A stretch of 64,000 bases of DNA from Botrytis cinerea B05.10 (Eukaryota > Ascomycota > Leotiomycetes > Helotiales > Sclerotiniaceae). A model generated the notes under the pieces. It was given only the letters and a program-made list of their open reading frames with translations. It was not told the origin of the DNA and did not search any database. The position numbers were made by a program, and so were the translations under genes. Below, one piece after another: positions 21,340 through 32,971 of this stretch. The stretch covers positions 62,001-126,000 of the forward strand of contig NC_037324.1 of assembly GCF_000143535.2 (NCBI RefSeq), written 5' to 3'. Position 1 is the first letter of the stretch. The number at the start of each line of letters is the position of its first letter.

Positions 21340-23878
21340 CTACCAAATTGATAGATCCTGAAGATTATCGTAATTGAACGCCCAACCCATCGCATCTCCA
21401 AAATTGTACTGAGCATCTGTCATCTAAAGAGTTCATAAGTAACTACACTGCATTTTTTTTAATACGCCGGCTAAACTTACCATAAAATCCCAATCCTCCA
21501 CCGGCTCAGATGGAGTGGCTAGCGACATCTTACTCAAACTCTCTATCTCATTTGATCCATGAGTTGCTATTTTTTCAAGTACTTCTGCACATTCTTCTAC
21601 AGCTCTTTCCGCAGCGCTTACAACTGATACTGCGAGTTCTTCTCCAACCCGGTCTCGTCGAAGGGCATCGATATGTGCAATTGCTAAGCAGATGAACAGG
21701 TATCCTTTAACATTCACCTCCCCAACTTCAATACATCTCATATTCCAAGTTTTGGCGTCTTTTAGGGCATCAAGAAGATCTGGGCGTAGAGAGATAGGTC
21801 CTAGACTTGTTTCTTCTTGAAGCTGGGTCTTGATTTCCATAGCAATTATGAAACAGGCTTGTGTCGTAATGATACGAAGTAATCCTGAGCCACATATTGT
21901 AAGTCTGGAAAGATACTGTTGACTGTCTTCGACAAATTCATCGTGTGATTGCGTTTCGCCATTTGAATTGGTTGATTGCACCATATGCCAAATTTTAAGT
22001 GAAGTCTCCAAAACTACCTTCCTAGAAGATGTATAAGTAGGAGATTGCAAAGCCGATACAAAAAATGGAATATGGAGGGATGAGAGGTATCGTAACATTA
22101 TGATATTCAGCATATCTATTCCAAATTGAGGGGGTAAAGGCCCATTGGTTGAATTGAACTCTTGAACATCCTGACACAAGGCTTTATAGGAAGATCTTAG
22201 CTCTGTATCAAGCCGGGTAGCTTCCTCAAATGTATTAATTGTGCTGCAATCGTTCAATGACTTTGCGATGGCCAGTCGAAGCGGAAAGGTCTTGCGAAGT
22301 ATGATTGCGAGAGAAGTCTGACTAAATTCATTTTCTGGCCGAGGTAGAGCATCAACGCTCAGAAGTTCGTCGTCGTTGAAATTTGCAGGACATTCAGTGT
22401 CCCAGTCGGTGAGAGACATTAGAGGAGGTCCACCAGAATCCATACTTGATTGCAACGTCAGCTCTAATATCGTATTCCATAATCTTCGTCGCATCTCAGC
22501 AGCAAAAATGGTCTTCTTTGGAAGAGTAGTGGGATCTTTGTGCAGTCCCATGTAGATCGCACTTCTAAATAAGGAGCCAGCCGAAGTCCAAATTAATCTC
22601 CCACCAATGTTGATTATTTCTCGAGCAAACAAAAGTAAAATTTCGGTTTGTAGTGATTTGATGGTCAACCTTGACTTAAATTCTGGTTCTGAAATCCATG
22701 TCTGCGCCTCATAGACCCATCGGACAGCTGAAGCACGAAGGGAAAATTGAGCATCAAATGTAGCAGAACCAATAGCAAATATCAATTTGAGCTGAACCAA
22801 GAACTCTGTATCAGGTTTTCCGGTCGACGTCCATATTGCTTCATAATTATTTTTGAACGTAGGAATATGTAAAACCCTGTGGATGGTTTCAATTGTCCGG
22901 AGATAGCAATCGACTAGTCTATCAGCAGTTTCTTTTGAAGGTAAATCAGGCCAAGTTGGTGGCGAGGGCCATAACGGTGCTCGCCGGGTTTTTATAAGCC
23001 TTCCCAAAGTTTTGCATTTATGTAGGCCAATGGCAGCCTTCGTTCCTTCTTGTATATATGGCTCAATTATTTCAAAGAGTTCGTGGTACTGTTGATTGTT
23101 AATTAATGGGTCGCTGGTGATCTAACTTGGCTATTGAGTTATCTTACCCCAGTTACACCATTTATCCAATGACTCTGACCCAACAGTCTGGTTTTATGGA
23201 GAACGCCATAAGCTACAACCGCAGGATGATCTTGGCCAAATGGTCGACATTCTCTGTGTACGTGAAAGCCTCCAGCCAGTGAAGTTCTTGCCTCGATATT
23301 AGAAACTACAGGTGTTGCAGTGGAAGGTGCTGGTTGAGAGAGAGCAGGAGACGGAACGGATGATTTGGTCGCAACCGAAAGCTGATCTTCGAGTTCTTTA
23401 ATCCTTTGCCTCATGAATTCAAGACTACTAGTTGCATCTGGGATTGGTGTAATGAATTGATTCGTTAACGGTAATGTGATTGAATCATTTGATGTTGGTA
23501 GTGCCGGATGAATTGGAACCCCGAGTGTTAAGCCTCTTTCTCTTTCCGAAGCTGGCTCATTGGACATGCCATAATTCTTCCTATCGCCTGGATTCCGTCG
23601 CTGTTCTTCATGTTGAGCACGGGAAGACCTAGGAAATTTTTCATACACACAATCTGATGCGGTTCTCGATCTCACACAATTGCTACATGGAAGCATTCGA
23701 TTGCATTTGATTTTGCGTCTCCTACAAAAGGAGCATGAACTGCAATTCTTTATATATCAGCTCGGAAGTTCAACCACAAACGGGAAAGTCTGTGGGCGAC
23801 TTTAACATACACAGCAGGTCTTCTCCTTCGACGTTCGTGCTCTGGTTCGGGTTCTAATTCCGGTTCGAAATCCGACAT
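21340..23878 (-). CDS. Zn2Cys6 transcription factor, fungal_trans type
   Basis: Four phase-consistent exons: 23878-23811, 23739-23148, 23088-21481 and 21423-21340, giving 783 residues. Exon 1 is acidic then Arg-rich (ERRRRRPAV). Exon 2 opens with the zinc cluster CSFCRRRKIKCNRMLPC..CVRSRTASDC (CxxCx6Cx5CxxCx8C). It is followed by a linker, a short coiled coil around EFMRQRIKELEDQLS, and a fungal_trans domain with DRLVDCYLRTIETIHRVLH, SLFRSAIYMGLHKDP and the RRRLWNTILELTLQSSMDSG block typical of the family. The last exon adds FNYDNLQDLSIW, a common C-terminal end. The intron before exon 3 has an ATTAAC branch site. The first intron, as in the other two regulators here, cuts near the cysteine cluster. 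Its target is unknown; the closest divergent functional gene is the CE5 esterase at 25480. Confidence 0.9.
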
Positions 23879-24421
23879 GACAAGAAAGCTTCACGCCTGG
23901 ACCCAAGATGTTCATTCGTTATCAACAAAAGGAATTCATCAAGAAGCTTTAGAATTATCATGCTTTTGAAAGAATATAGGGAACTTCGGGACAGGGGAGC
24001 GGGAAATTCGTTGGACAGTTCGAGTGTTGACTGCACTAAAGGTCTGAACATTTCGCCATTCTCCGAGAGAATCCGGCATTCAATTGGCCAACTATCTCCG
24101 CTCACGTGACAATGATAAGCACATCTCCGTCCCCGTCGTCATCTATCAAGATGTTTCGGTTGTCTGTCATCACGGATGAAGTTCGTATTTGTACCGAATT
24201 TCTCTACTTTCATTCTATCTCCAGCCCCTTTACAAAACCTCGAAGAATTCGAGAATTGAGGCCAATGGCACTTAGATCATGAACGGTCACTGTTTCAACT
24301 TTGTATTGTCGATCTCAATCTCGGTACTTTAGTTAGGTTAAGTCTATTGTAACGACTACTGTACTTGAAAGAATATCTGAGTTACAAATATATGGGAGGT
24401 CTAGTTTTTGTCCCTGTCCAA
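23879..24421. other. Intergenic, promoter side of Zn2Cys6 gene
   Basis: No coding pattern seen. Confidence 0.45.
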
Positions 24422-24740
24422 TTAAGCTTCAGTTGCCTTTGTCATTCCCTTCGGAACTTCAATCTTTCTCAAACACACTCGGTGGATCAATGGATCAGAG
24501 CTTCCAAACATCTGGGGCATTTTGAAATTGATCCGGCCACAAGTAAAGTACAGAGGAAGAGTAAAAAAAAACAGTGTTTTGTTACCAGCTGTCTAGTTGA
24601 GAATTTACTTTGGTCTTCATGACCTTCCAAAACATTTCTCTGTGCTAAATGCTCACATGAGATTTTAAATTGGACATGAATTGCTTCAAAATCCAATCTA
24701 GCCGTTGAGCCGGGATTTCTTCCCATGTTTTTTCTGCCAT
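24422..24740 (-). CDS. Candidate small spliced gene, unknown function
   Basis: Exons 24740-24657 and 24511-24422 join in phase into 57 residues: MAEKTWEEIPAQRLDWILKQ, then, after a 145-nt intron with a GTGAGC donor and CCCCAG acceptor, MFGSSDPLIHRVCLRKIEVP to a TAA. The helical, charged first half looks protein-like. No family is recognised. It may belong with the exon pair at 24806-24972 just upstream, but I could not join the two in phase. Confidence 0.3.
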
Positions 24741-24805
24741 GTTGTGAGCAATTCTGCAAGACTAGGTAACAGCATACCTACTAATTACCATCAATTTCAT
24801 ATTGT

Positions 24806-24972
24806 TTACTCAATCGGTGTATCCAATTGACCCCACAATTCTTCATCTCTGAATAATGATCACTTTTGGAACTTTTGAATGTCACTAGCTTACCGTTTTT
24901 GGCCAAGTTTCGAAGATAAAGAATCTAGAACCGACAAGATATCTTCCGGAGTATCGTGATCTGGGGTGCATG
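24806..24972 (-). CDS. Candidate C-terminal exon pair of an unknown gene
   Basis: Exon 24972-24894 reads TPDHDTPEDILSVLDSLSSK with GTAAGC as donor; exon 24848-24806 behind TTATTCAG reads DEELWGQLDTPIE and stops. Phase 2 to 1 is kept and the composition is strongly coding-like. The frame is blocked upstream by TAA, with an acceptor (GTACAG) in front of the first exon, so earlier exons should exist but were not found; the gene may be degraded. Confidence 0.3.
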
Positions 24973-25479
24973 CTGTACGAGTTTAGCCAAAATTTGGTAT
25001 TGCCATGTTAGATATCAGCCTCAATGCCCAGTCCCCTGTTAGCACCACGTGGTTGAGATGGCACTCATAAATTTCTCTTCTATTAATTTGGATCGTCTGA
25101 ACTGTAAGTTCCCTTTATGCGTTCCCCTCTTCTATTTTGCTGTTTTAGGTTCGCATAATTTTTAGCCTGAAATCTTAAGAGGGGCTTGGCAATCTACATG
25201 AATACTTTATTCGGCTGTCAAAACAAATCCCGGAGCAGAGATGACATGACTGTTATATGATCATCATTATATATCAAAAAGCTGATTCTAATGGATAATA
25301 TAGATCGGCGGAAAGGAGGCAATGCCATTGCGAAGAATAATAATGAGTTTACTGGTCTTTAAATAGGCCCACATTCCCACTTGACATTAATTTTCGAATC
25401 TTCATCCAAAGTATCACTGTATACTACATAATATCAACAACGGCCTTCTTCAAGTACTTCCACCCATCCAACCTTCACC

Positions 25480-26546
25480 ATGCTCTCACGCACGACACTC
25501 CAAGCAGTATTTATATCTCTACTTGCCTACGCTTCAGCTCTCCCTTCTGAATTGGACACCCGCGCAACATGTCCTGAGATTCACGTCTTTGGTGCTAGAG
25601 AGACCACGGCACCAGCCGGATTTGGGACTGCAGGTGTGGTTGTTGACCTCATCACTGCCGCCCATTCTGGGGCAACTTCCGAAGCCATCAGTTATCCAGC
25701 ATGTGGAGGTCAACCTTCGTGTGGTGGAGTTAGCTATGGAAATAGTGTTGTTGCAGGAGTTGCTGCTGTCGCAGCTGCAGTGAATGAATTTCATACAAAA
25801 TGCCCAAATACTAAGTTGGTACTAGTGGGGTATTCTCAGGTAGATCAACTTTTCTTGCCATGTCTTTTACCTTGTCCATTGTCTAATAAATCTGGAAACT
25901 TGACACTGACTTATAAATTAGGGTGGTCAAATAATGGACGATGCGTTCTGTGGAGGGGGAGATGCAAATAATGGACTCACGAGTACCGCGATTCCAATTC
26001 AAGCCAGTGCTGTCAATATGATCAAGGCCGCAATTTTCATGGGTAACCCACGGTACATTTATGGACTTTCCTATGAAGTTGGTACCTGTAGAGCTCAAGG
26101 AGTAAGTCCGTTAATTCACACCTTCCATGTCGCTTATGTGACTACACTCATATGTTTGAGTATTTCCAACAATGTCTTAACGATTATTTTAGTTCGCACC
26201 TCGTCCCTCTGGATTTTCTTGTCCCTCTGGTTCAAAGATCAAGTCTTATTGCGATGCCGCTGACCCGTACTGCTGCAACGGTTCTGACGCAAATACCCAT
26301 CAAGGGTACGGCACCGAATATGGTCAACAAGCTTTAACATTTGTGAATGCACAGCTCGCTTCATCTGGTACGTCCCCAACAACTACTCCATCTAGCCCCG
26401 GCACCACAACTACCGTTACCTCCCCTGGATCCACTGGAGTTGCACATTGGGGACAATGTGGCGGAACTGGATATACGGGTAGTACAACTTGTGCTAGCCC
26501 ATATACGTGCACTTATGCAAATGCTTATTATGCGCAATGTCTTTAG
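25480..26546 (+). CDS. Secreted acetylxylan esterase (CE5) with CBM1
   Basis: Exons 25480-25839, 25922-26101 and 26193-26546 give 297 residues. A signal peptide (about residues 1-20, [20 protein letters not shown]) leads into a cutinase-like serine esterase. The nucleophile sits in GYSQG (S119, split by intron 1 after Q120), and the other triad residues fit D204 (ADPYCC) and H216 (NTHQGYG), 12 apart as in CE5 acetylxylan esterases. A Thr/Ser/Pro linker (about 226-255) connects to a fungal cellulose-binding module, [26 protein letters not shown], at the C-terminus. The enzyme removes acetyl groups from xylan outside the cell during plant wall degradation. CBM1 anchors it to cellulose. Cutinase is the alternative, but the disulfide pattern and CBM1 favour acetylxylan esterase. 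Confidence 0.93.
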
Positions 26547-26907
26547 GTTAATTTTTTCCCTACCTTTCTTTCTACATATCATTTTTGATTGGATACGAAA
26601 TGGAATTTCATGGCTCGGTCTGAGTGAGATGCAACGGTATCTTACTTGTACTGTATCTCACGTCTCGGACTGCAGTCTGATCCCAGACTTTATTTCATTC
26701 ATTTTAGTTCGATAAATCTATCGTTCCGTATATACTTAACAATTATGAGATTCCAATCTCCAAGATCATATTATTACTTAACAGAGTTTAGTTGTTCCGA
26801 AGTCCTGCATGTTTAACTTAAAAAATAGTTTGCACACCTGGGAACACTACCCCGCTGCTCGCTCGCGTCTTCTTGATGTATTCAGGAGATTACATAGCCC
26901 TCAGTTA
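26547..26907. other. Intergenic, convergent 3' ends
   Basis: Nothing seen besides the two 3' flanks. Confidence 0.5.
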
Positions 26908-28395
26908 CTACACTCGTATTGAACCGTGCGTTGAATTCAATACTCCATCTCCAGCCTTCCTTCCAAAAACAACACATTCCAATAACGAACTGCCACCCAA
27001 CCTATTATCCCCATGAATTCCTCCAGTAACTTCGCCTGCTGCCCAGATTCCCCTAATCACACCCCCTTTTGCAGTCAAAACCCTTGCTTGATCATCAATC
27101 CTTACTCCTCCCATCGTAAAATGAACCGCCGGGGTGACATTTCCTACGTATATTACTGAATCAGGCCTTACCTCATTCAATTTCCAACATCCAAAAGACT
27201 TCCTACCAAACTCATCCTTCGACCTTTTTGCTACAGCGTCTGCATACCTCTGCAAATTTCCAACTGCATCTTCTCCAAGATTTTCTTCCGCAACAGTAGC
27301 TTTCCTCATCAAACCCTTCCACAAATAAAAGTCTACATGTGATTTTGCCTTCTCATACACTCCTTGATCAATCACAAGCTTCACGTCCCATTGTCTTGGC
27401 TGCCCCTCACTCCTTCGAATTTCACCAACTTCCATGATTTTTCCGGCAACAATCTTTCTTGTGTCCAACTCATCTACAAATCTCTTCCCGCCCATCAAAA
27501 GTACACCACCCTCGCCTCTCAACATTTCCGCGGCTAGAAACTTGGTCGGATTGTTGGTATCTTTCATATCCACAAATGCAGTAGGATGGATTTGTACTTT
27601 CTCCATATCGATCAGTCCAGCACCAATATCCGAGAGAAGTTCTTGAGACCCAGAGCGTGATTCATTGGTGGAGGGAAATCCGGATAAATCAGGGCGATAT
27701 CTTGCTAACATCCCATATGCATCGCCTGCAAATCCACCAGTTGCGAAGATCAGAGGGCCTATTAATACTTCGATTTTCGGTACTTTGTTTTCATCGTCGC
27801 AAATGCATTCCACACCTCTGACATCTTGATTTTTGCCATCCTTAATTACTCTGATTACCCTGCACGAAGTCTTGAGATGAAACCTGTCGTTTCGTTTCAA
27901 TTCCTCCAGAAGAGTATCAACAATCGCCGCTCCAGGCGGTTTAGACTTTTCGCCTCCTCGATGCGTTCTAGCAATACTGTGTCCTCCCAATTGAGCAATG
28001 ATACTAAGATCCACGCCCTTACTACCCAACCACTCAACAGCTCCCTTGGACTCTTCACTTAGTGTCCTGATCAAACGCTCCCTTTCCTTTCTATCCGCTT
28101 CACCATCACCAGTGCCCCGCATAGCCTCCGCTGCTGACTTAATCGAATCATCATAGAACGTCTCGACGCTGTCTATAATAGGAGGTTTCGATGCAAGTTG
28201 AAACGATGTTTCTGTACCATTTATTCCTGAAGAGGCTTTTATGCTATTTCCTCCAGTTCGGCCTGCTTGTTCGAGGAGATAAACATCGATATCATGACTT
28301 TGTGAAAGAATTTGGGAGGAGGCAGCCAAGCCAGCTAACCCGGATCCAATCACTATGGCCACCTTTTCACCACTTTGAGAATGCGAGTGGGCCAT
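26908..28395 (-). CDS. Soluble fumarate reductase-like FAD protein (Osm1/Frd1-type)
   Basis: 495 residues without introns. The N-terminus carries the dinucleotide fold GSGLAG (17-22) with LLEQAGRTGGNSIKASSGIN, where FAD is bound. The substrate region includes QLGGHSIARTHRGGEKSKPP, and the C-terminal FAD closure reads VHFTMGGVRID..GIWAAGEVTGGIHG..RLGGSSLLECVVFGRKAG, all hallmarks of the flavocytochrome c/fumarate reductase family. There is no heme domain, no N-terminal cytochrome b5 extension and no clear targeting signal, so it matches yeast Osm1/Frd1-type cytosolic enzymes that use FADH2 to reduce fumarate to succinate and keep redox balance under low oxygen. A related 3-ketosteroid dehydrogenase is less likely. 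Confidence 0.88.
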   Translation of the reverse strand: MAHSHSQSGEKVAIVIGSGLAGLAASSQILSQSHDIDVYLLEQAGRTGGNSIKASSGINGTETSFQLASKPPIIDSVETFYDDSIKSAAEAMRGTGDGEADRKERERLIRTLSEESKGAVEWLGSKGVDLSIIAQLGGHSIARTHRGGEKSKPPGAAIVDTLLEELKRNDRFHLKTSCRVIRVIKDGKNQDVRGVECICDDENKVPKIEVLIGPLIFATGGFAGDAYGMLARYRPDLSGFPSTNESRSGSQELLSDIGAGLIDMEKVQIHPTAFVDMKDTNNPTKFLAAEMLRGEGGVLLMGGKRFVDELDTRKIVAGKIMEVGEIRRSEGQPRQWDVKLVIDQGVYEKAKSHVDFYLWKGLMRKATVAEENLGEDAVGNLQRYADAVAKRSKDEFGRKSFGCWKLNEVRPDSVIYVGNVTPAVHFTMGGVRIDDQARVLTAKGGVIRGIWAAGEVTGGIHGDNRLGGSSLLECVVFGRKAGDGVLNSTHGSIRV

Positions 28396-29620
28396 GCTGA
28401 AGCGAAACTAGTTGGAAGTAGACAGTATGTATTCTGTAAGTAAAGAAGTTATGATTGTGAGAAAGATAGTAGGCAGCGTATAAGATAAGTTCATGGAAAG
28501 GATAGAAGAGTTATTTCCGTTAGTGTGGATATTGACATTGGGATGAGCGGCCTTGTATCAACGGACTGGATATCAGACCACTTGCTTATTCGTGTCATAC
28601 GATCATGAATGCCTGTGAAATCGGATGATTTATGCATATATTTGTCAAATTGCACGTACCTATATATGGGATTAGAAATATGTGTGGGAAACGGTATGAC
28701 AAGGAAATGATTTTTGGAGATTTGTTCTGATGGCAGACATTTCATTGAAGGAGAGTGTTCTTGGGCTTAATGGTAGTATATAACGGCCACTGAATGACCA
28801 AACGGTAGCAGTCTCGATGTTTCGATGGGTGACGATCTAGATCACAATCTATTGGGATATGTCTATAGACAAAACCGATGATGCTACGATCAAAAAAATA
28901 TCGATACACTTGTACGAGGAGCTACAAACATTTTCAAGCAATTGAATATTGAAGAAAGAAAGTCGTCAATTTCACTGTAAAGGTTGAAGGAAGAGGTGGT
29001 GAAAATCTATTCATCATGTGCAGCATATCCATTCGTATATCCATCGATTCCCGATGCCTCCAGCCTACATACTTTTATAATCTGGTAATGCCTTCCTTCC
29101 CAAACTCGTCAACTGTTTGTGATGAATCTCTAGAAAGAGCGACTTTCATGGAGCTCGATGGGCTTGGGAAGTGTGCTGGGATTCGGCCTCGCCAGCTTGC
29201 CTGCCTTGTAGCAATCCGCTCAACATTTCATTTGCACATATCCACAACTGGAGAAGGAACTGACTACCAGTCAGGAAAATTCACCCAGCAATCCCGCAAA
29301 TGAAGATATGATTTCATCGATCTTCATATTGAATATAGAAGCGCGCCGGTTATCCATTTATTGACGCCATTATTTCCACCAACCCAGAGCCCTGGGAATA
29401 TATCCGCACCCCGTAACCCACGTAATATCATGACAGTCGCCAAAGGAAGAAGATTGATGTGCGGCATATGATCAGAATGATCATCATGCCTTGAGATCGA
29501 AATGTGAAGGGCGAAATGAGGAGATGGTTGGGAGTGTTCGTTTTCACTCTGGAATAGTCGTGGCTTGGAGGAATTATTTGAAAGGCGTTATTTTGTTTTG
29601 TTCCTGATTATACATCTTAC
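28396..29620. other. Intergenic
   Basis: A 95-codon frame at 29016-29303 (plus) lacks family or splice support and is not called. Includes the promoter of the fumarate reductase-like gene. Confidence 0.4.
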
Positions 29621-29737
29621 TTAGACAGGAATGTTAGGTCCCGTCTTCTTCGTTCCCGTACTGATCAATGCGGCTAGACCGATCGCAATAATGACGGCCA
29701 CGATGCAGATGAGCACAATTACGAGGGTCTGAAGCAT
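29621..29737 (-). CDS. 38-residue transmembrane micropeptide with 5'UTR intron
   Basis: MLQTLVIVLICIVAVIIAIG is followed by LAALISTGTKKTGPNIPV and TAA. A single hydrophobic helix fills residues 4-27, with a short Lys-containing tail, so the helix should anchor the peptide in a membrane. The support goes beyond the frame itself. On the same strand an intron 30008-29860 has GTAAGT at its 5' end, a perfect TACTAAC branch site (29876-29870) and CTAG at its 3' end. Neither the leader exon (about 30100-30009) nor the 123 nt between acceptor and start contains an ATG, so this is the first ATG of a spliced message, in a good context (A at -3). No family is recognised. It is too small for most gene finders. 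It could be a subunit of a membrane complex or a regulator. Confidence 0.65.
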   Translation of the reverse strand: MLQTLVIVLICIVAVIIAIGLAALISTGTKKTGPNIPV

Positions 29738-30099
29738 GTTTGCGAAACTGGGATATTTTGTTACAAGAGGGAACCGATGAAGTAAAATCGAAAAGTAGGT
29801 AGGTGTAAGTTGATTGTGGTGATGTGAGGATATCGCGAGGCGTTGAAAAGACTGTAGATCTAGATGGCTGTTAGTAAATTGATGACATTCTTGCTGTTTC
29901 CGACGCTTGAAGTTTTATCAATGACCCCGCCAGAACAAACAGTTAAATGGGCATTGAAGATACATGAGTCGCTAGCACATACTACTCGCGTATCCTACAT
30001 TGACTTACCAAGTGAATGAAACCGTTGAAAGGCGAAGTTTGGATTCAAATTTTTGGTTTGATGTAGCTTAAATGAACGAGAGTGAGGAAAAGAGGAACT

Positions 30100-31547
30100 T
30101 TGGATTAATCTGCGAAGATCTTCAGAGGGTGTCCACGACTACTTATTGAACCTATCAACCACAAATAGCATCAGCTTGCTAGGTTTAATTCATCTGATAC
30201 CCGTAAATCCGAGTCTAATACGAGGTTGTGGCTTGCTGTCAGGGCAAGGAGACCCAACTTTTCGTGAGGCTTTGTAAAAAAAAGCGAGTTCGTTCGATTA
30301 GATACCGGTATGGCAATTGTGGACAATCTCTGTACCCCACGGGAGATGAGATGGTACCTAGTCTAAGTGATGCAAAAGTTAAAAATGGTGGTTTCTTGTA
30401 TTGAATTGAGAGATGAAGATTCAAAATTCTTTCAAAATGCATCGATTTCTGGCGTATAGGAATTATACCTACGTGGGATCCTGTACCAACCAACCAACCC
30501 AACCAACTCATCATCCTAGACGCTGTGGCGATGTCGAAGTTTTGACGAATTGGACGCGTTGATTTGCTAGACTCATCACATTTTTTTCGTTCCCTTCCAA
30601 TTCCATCTGTTCTGCAGCAAGGTAGTTACTGTATGCCGTTAGAGCAATTGAAGCTAACGCATGGTTTGTTTTTCTCACGGACAAGGGACTTGTTTGTCAA
30701 CAAGCAGAAACGAGCATACGAAAGTTACTTTGTGTCGAGGTATTGATTCCGGAATATCCGGAGATGCAATACAGACAAAGTACGTATACGCAAAGTATAC
30801 AGGCGGTTTAAACCTCAATGATTAGGTTCCGAAGTCCGAATCACATATTCCTTCGTTTTTTACTTCCAAAAATCATTAAACTCGAAACTTCACAATGTGA
30901 GAGAGATGATGTCACTTTGAGACATTGGAGGAAGAATGGAATCCCTGAAGTGATCGCTGTTGGTTGAATCGATTGACAGTTCATGACATTTCCTGTATTT
31001 GACAGAAAAATCTACACGCATCTACGTATAGAATTGGTAGACGGGAAGTCTATCACAGGATGACTCTTGTCCTTATATGCCTTATCTCTTGTAACTTCCG
31101 CGGAACTCGTAATCCTAAGATTCATGGCGCTGTGGTAGCGCGCTCCCTGGAAAACCAGAGTGGTCTGTGTGTTGTGTGTTGTAGGAGTGCTGGCCTCGGC
31201 TTGCATACCAGAAGCCAATCCAAAAATAAAATGTAAGTCAAATCTACACTTTGCTAAAATTGTAGTTCAATGGATTTTCGAGTGAAAATGAATTCTGACG
31301 CTAGTAGTGTATGAACTCAAATGATCTCCCGCATCTCCAATTCTAGCTGCTTGAAATTTACTTCATCTAAGCGGAACAAACGAAGGGGTAAATGTAAATG
31401 AGCGGTTCAACGACGAATCATCTTTCTAAATTTTCTTGCTGCCAGTCCACCGATTTCCAAAAATTGATATCTCAAGTGAAAGAATGGATCAAAGAACCGA
31501 CATACTCTTTTCATTTACATCACAGTCCGTCTCCTACCATTCAACCC
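30100..31547. other. Intergenic, no gene called
   Basis: A 68-codon frame at 31218-31012 (minus) with Thr-rich start has no clear upstream exon and is left out. The left end is the promoter of the micropeptide gene. Confidence 0.4.
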
Positions 31548-32971
31548 CTAGTTTTGACCAAACCCCCAGGTCGCCATTCCCACAAACCCTTGCCGACTTC
31601 CCAAATTTGTCAAATTGAATCTCTGGACCGTTTTTCTACTTTCTGTCTTGATAACATTGATTTCCGCCGCACTCTTCAGTACGTACAGAAAGTCTCCTCC
31701 AAGCTTAGCATCTAAACTCCCTAGCCCCGCATCGTCTTGCTGGATTCCCTTTTTGATTACTCCCGTCTTCGCATCTACAACTGTGATATTTGAAACCCCT
31801 ACGTCCATCAAATAAAGTTCTCCTCTTTTCGGATTGTATTCTGTCCAGCAAACTGCCGACTCTCCAGCAACGGTAACTGGGACATCTGCGGTTATAATAG
31901 AGGATGACGAAATAGAAACGAGCGATGCACCAATCGCAGGATCTGAGACAGCAAGTCGATGATCAGAGCCGAGAAAACTTATGCCAAAGTTGAAGAGGAC
32001 TTGTGGAGGCTCGGAGATGATGGGGGTACTGGAAATTCTATTGTCGCTTCGAGAGACAGGATAGGCGATGAATGAGCCTGGTGCAACCCCGTTACCTTTT
32101 ACGGACGCTAATAGGGTGGTTTGAGAAGGGTTGAAGAGAAGATCCGAGACGGTTCCGGCAGGTCCGACGGGTGGGGTCGTTCTATATAAATGTATTAGAT
32201 GAGTGCGAATTGGATGGAGAGTGATGCGTACTGATTTAAGGCAATGGGTCGGAAAGATCCAATCGCTGATAACCCTTTGCTATTATGAGCCGAGAAGCAA
32301 GATATTCCTGCTACTGCGCCGCCATTTAGTACGCAAGCTAAGGAGTAGTCAGTAATTGGCCCTTGTAGATAAAGGGTTCTATCGAGAGCTATTTATGACT
32401 CACCAGTCTTGAGTTTTGGAGAATAAGCAACGGCGACAGGAAATTCTCCCATAGTATCCACAGGTCTACCAACCATACGCGGATGTAAGAAATCGTTTTG
32501 GTGAATTGAGAACATAGCCATGGTGTTACTTCCAGTGTTGACAGTGAAGAGCTTCTAATTGATATCAGTCACAGTTTGTGAGCCAATCCTCGGATATCTT
32601 AAAATCAGCTTACGTCTCCCGATACAATTATAGAATTTTGACTGAATAAAGTATCTAAATCATAGGGTCAGTCAGTAGAAGATTAATTCAATGCTGTGTT
32701 GAATTTGATTCACACCTCTAAATCCAGATGCAGGGGCTGCGGTTGAATTTGCTGCTGGAGCATTCAAACCAAACATCCCTTTTCCTCCAGTAGAAGTTCG
32801 AACCGGCAGGGAAAGAGTTCCATCCTCTCGGGATATGCTCATAGCAATGATGCTCGAGCCATTGGGATTGTTGTCAAGAAAGTATGCTGCTGCGTCTCGA
32901 GAATGATGTCGAGTCATTATCGAAGCTGCAAAAACGATGGGAGTAAGGAGAAAGGTTTGAAAGAGATACAT
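31548..32971 (-). CDS. Secreted beta-propeller, 3-carboxymuconate cyclase-like
   Basis: Five exons: 32971-32716, 32654-32614 (41 nt), 32554-32404, 32337-32232 and 32181-31548, giving 395 residues; all phases agree. The start is the ATG at 32971, opening a signal peptide (MYLFQTFLLTPIVFAAS). Repeated strand motifs such as YFLDNNPNGSSIIAMSI, KLFTVNTGSNTMAMFSI, AYSPKLKT, SDLLFNPSQTTLLASVKG, VCWTEYNPKRGELYLMDVG and DFLYVLKSAAEINVI are the blades of a seven-bladed lactonase/YncE-like propeller. Fungal members annotated as 3-carboxy-cis,cis-mucoante lactonizing-enzyme-like are abundant in secretomes of plant pathogens. Most, including this one, have not been shown to have cyclase activity, so the catalytic role is uncertain. 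Confidence 0.85.

Noticed and set aside
31012..31218. 68-codon minus-strand frame with Thr-rich start, possibly a small secreted protein
   Set aside because: No usable signal peptide in frame, the upstream frame is blocked by a stop, and no convincing acceptor/donor pair restores one.
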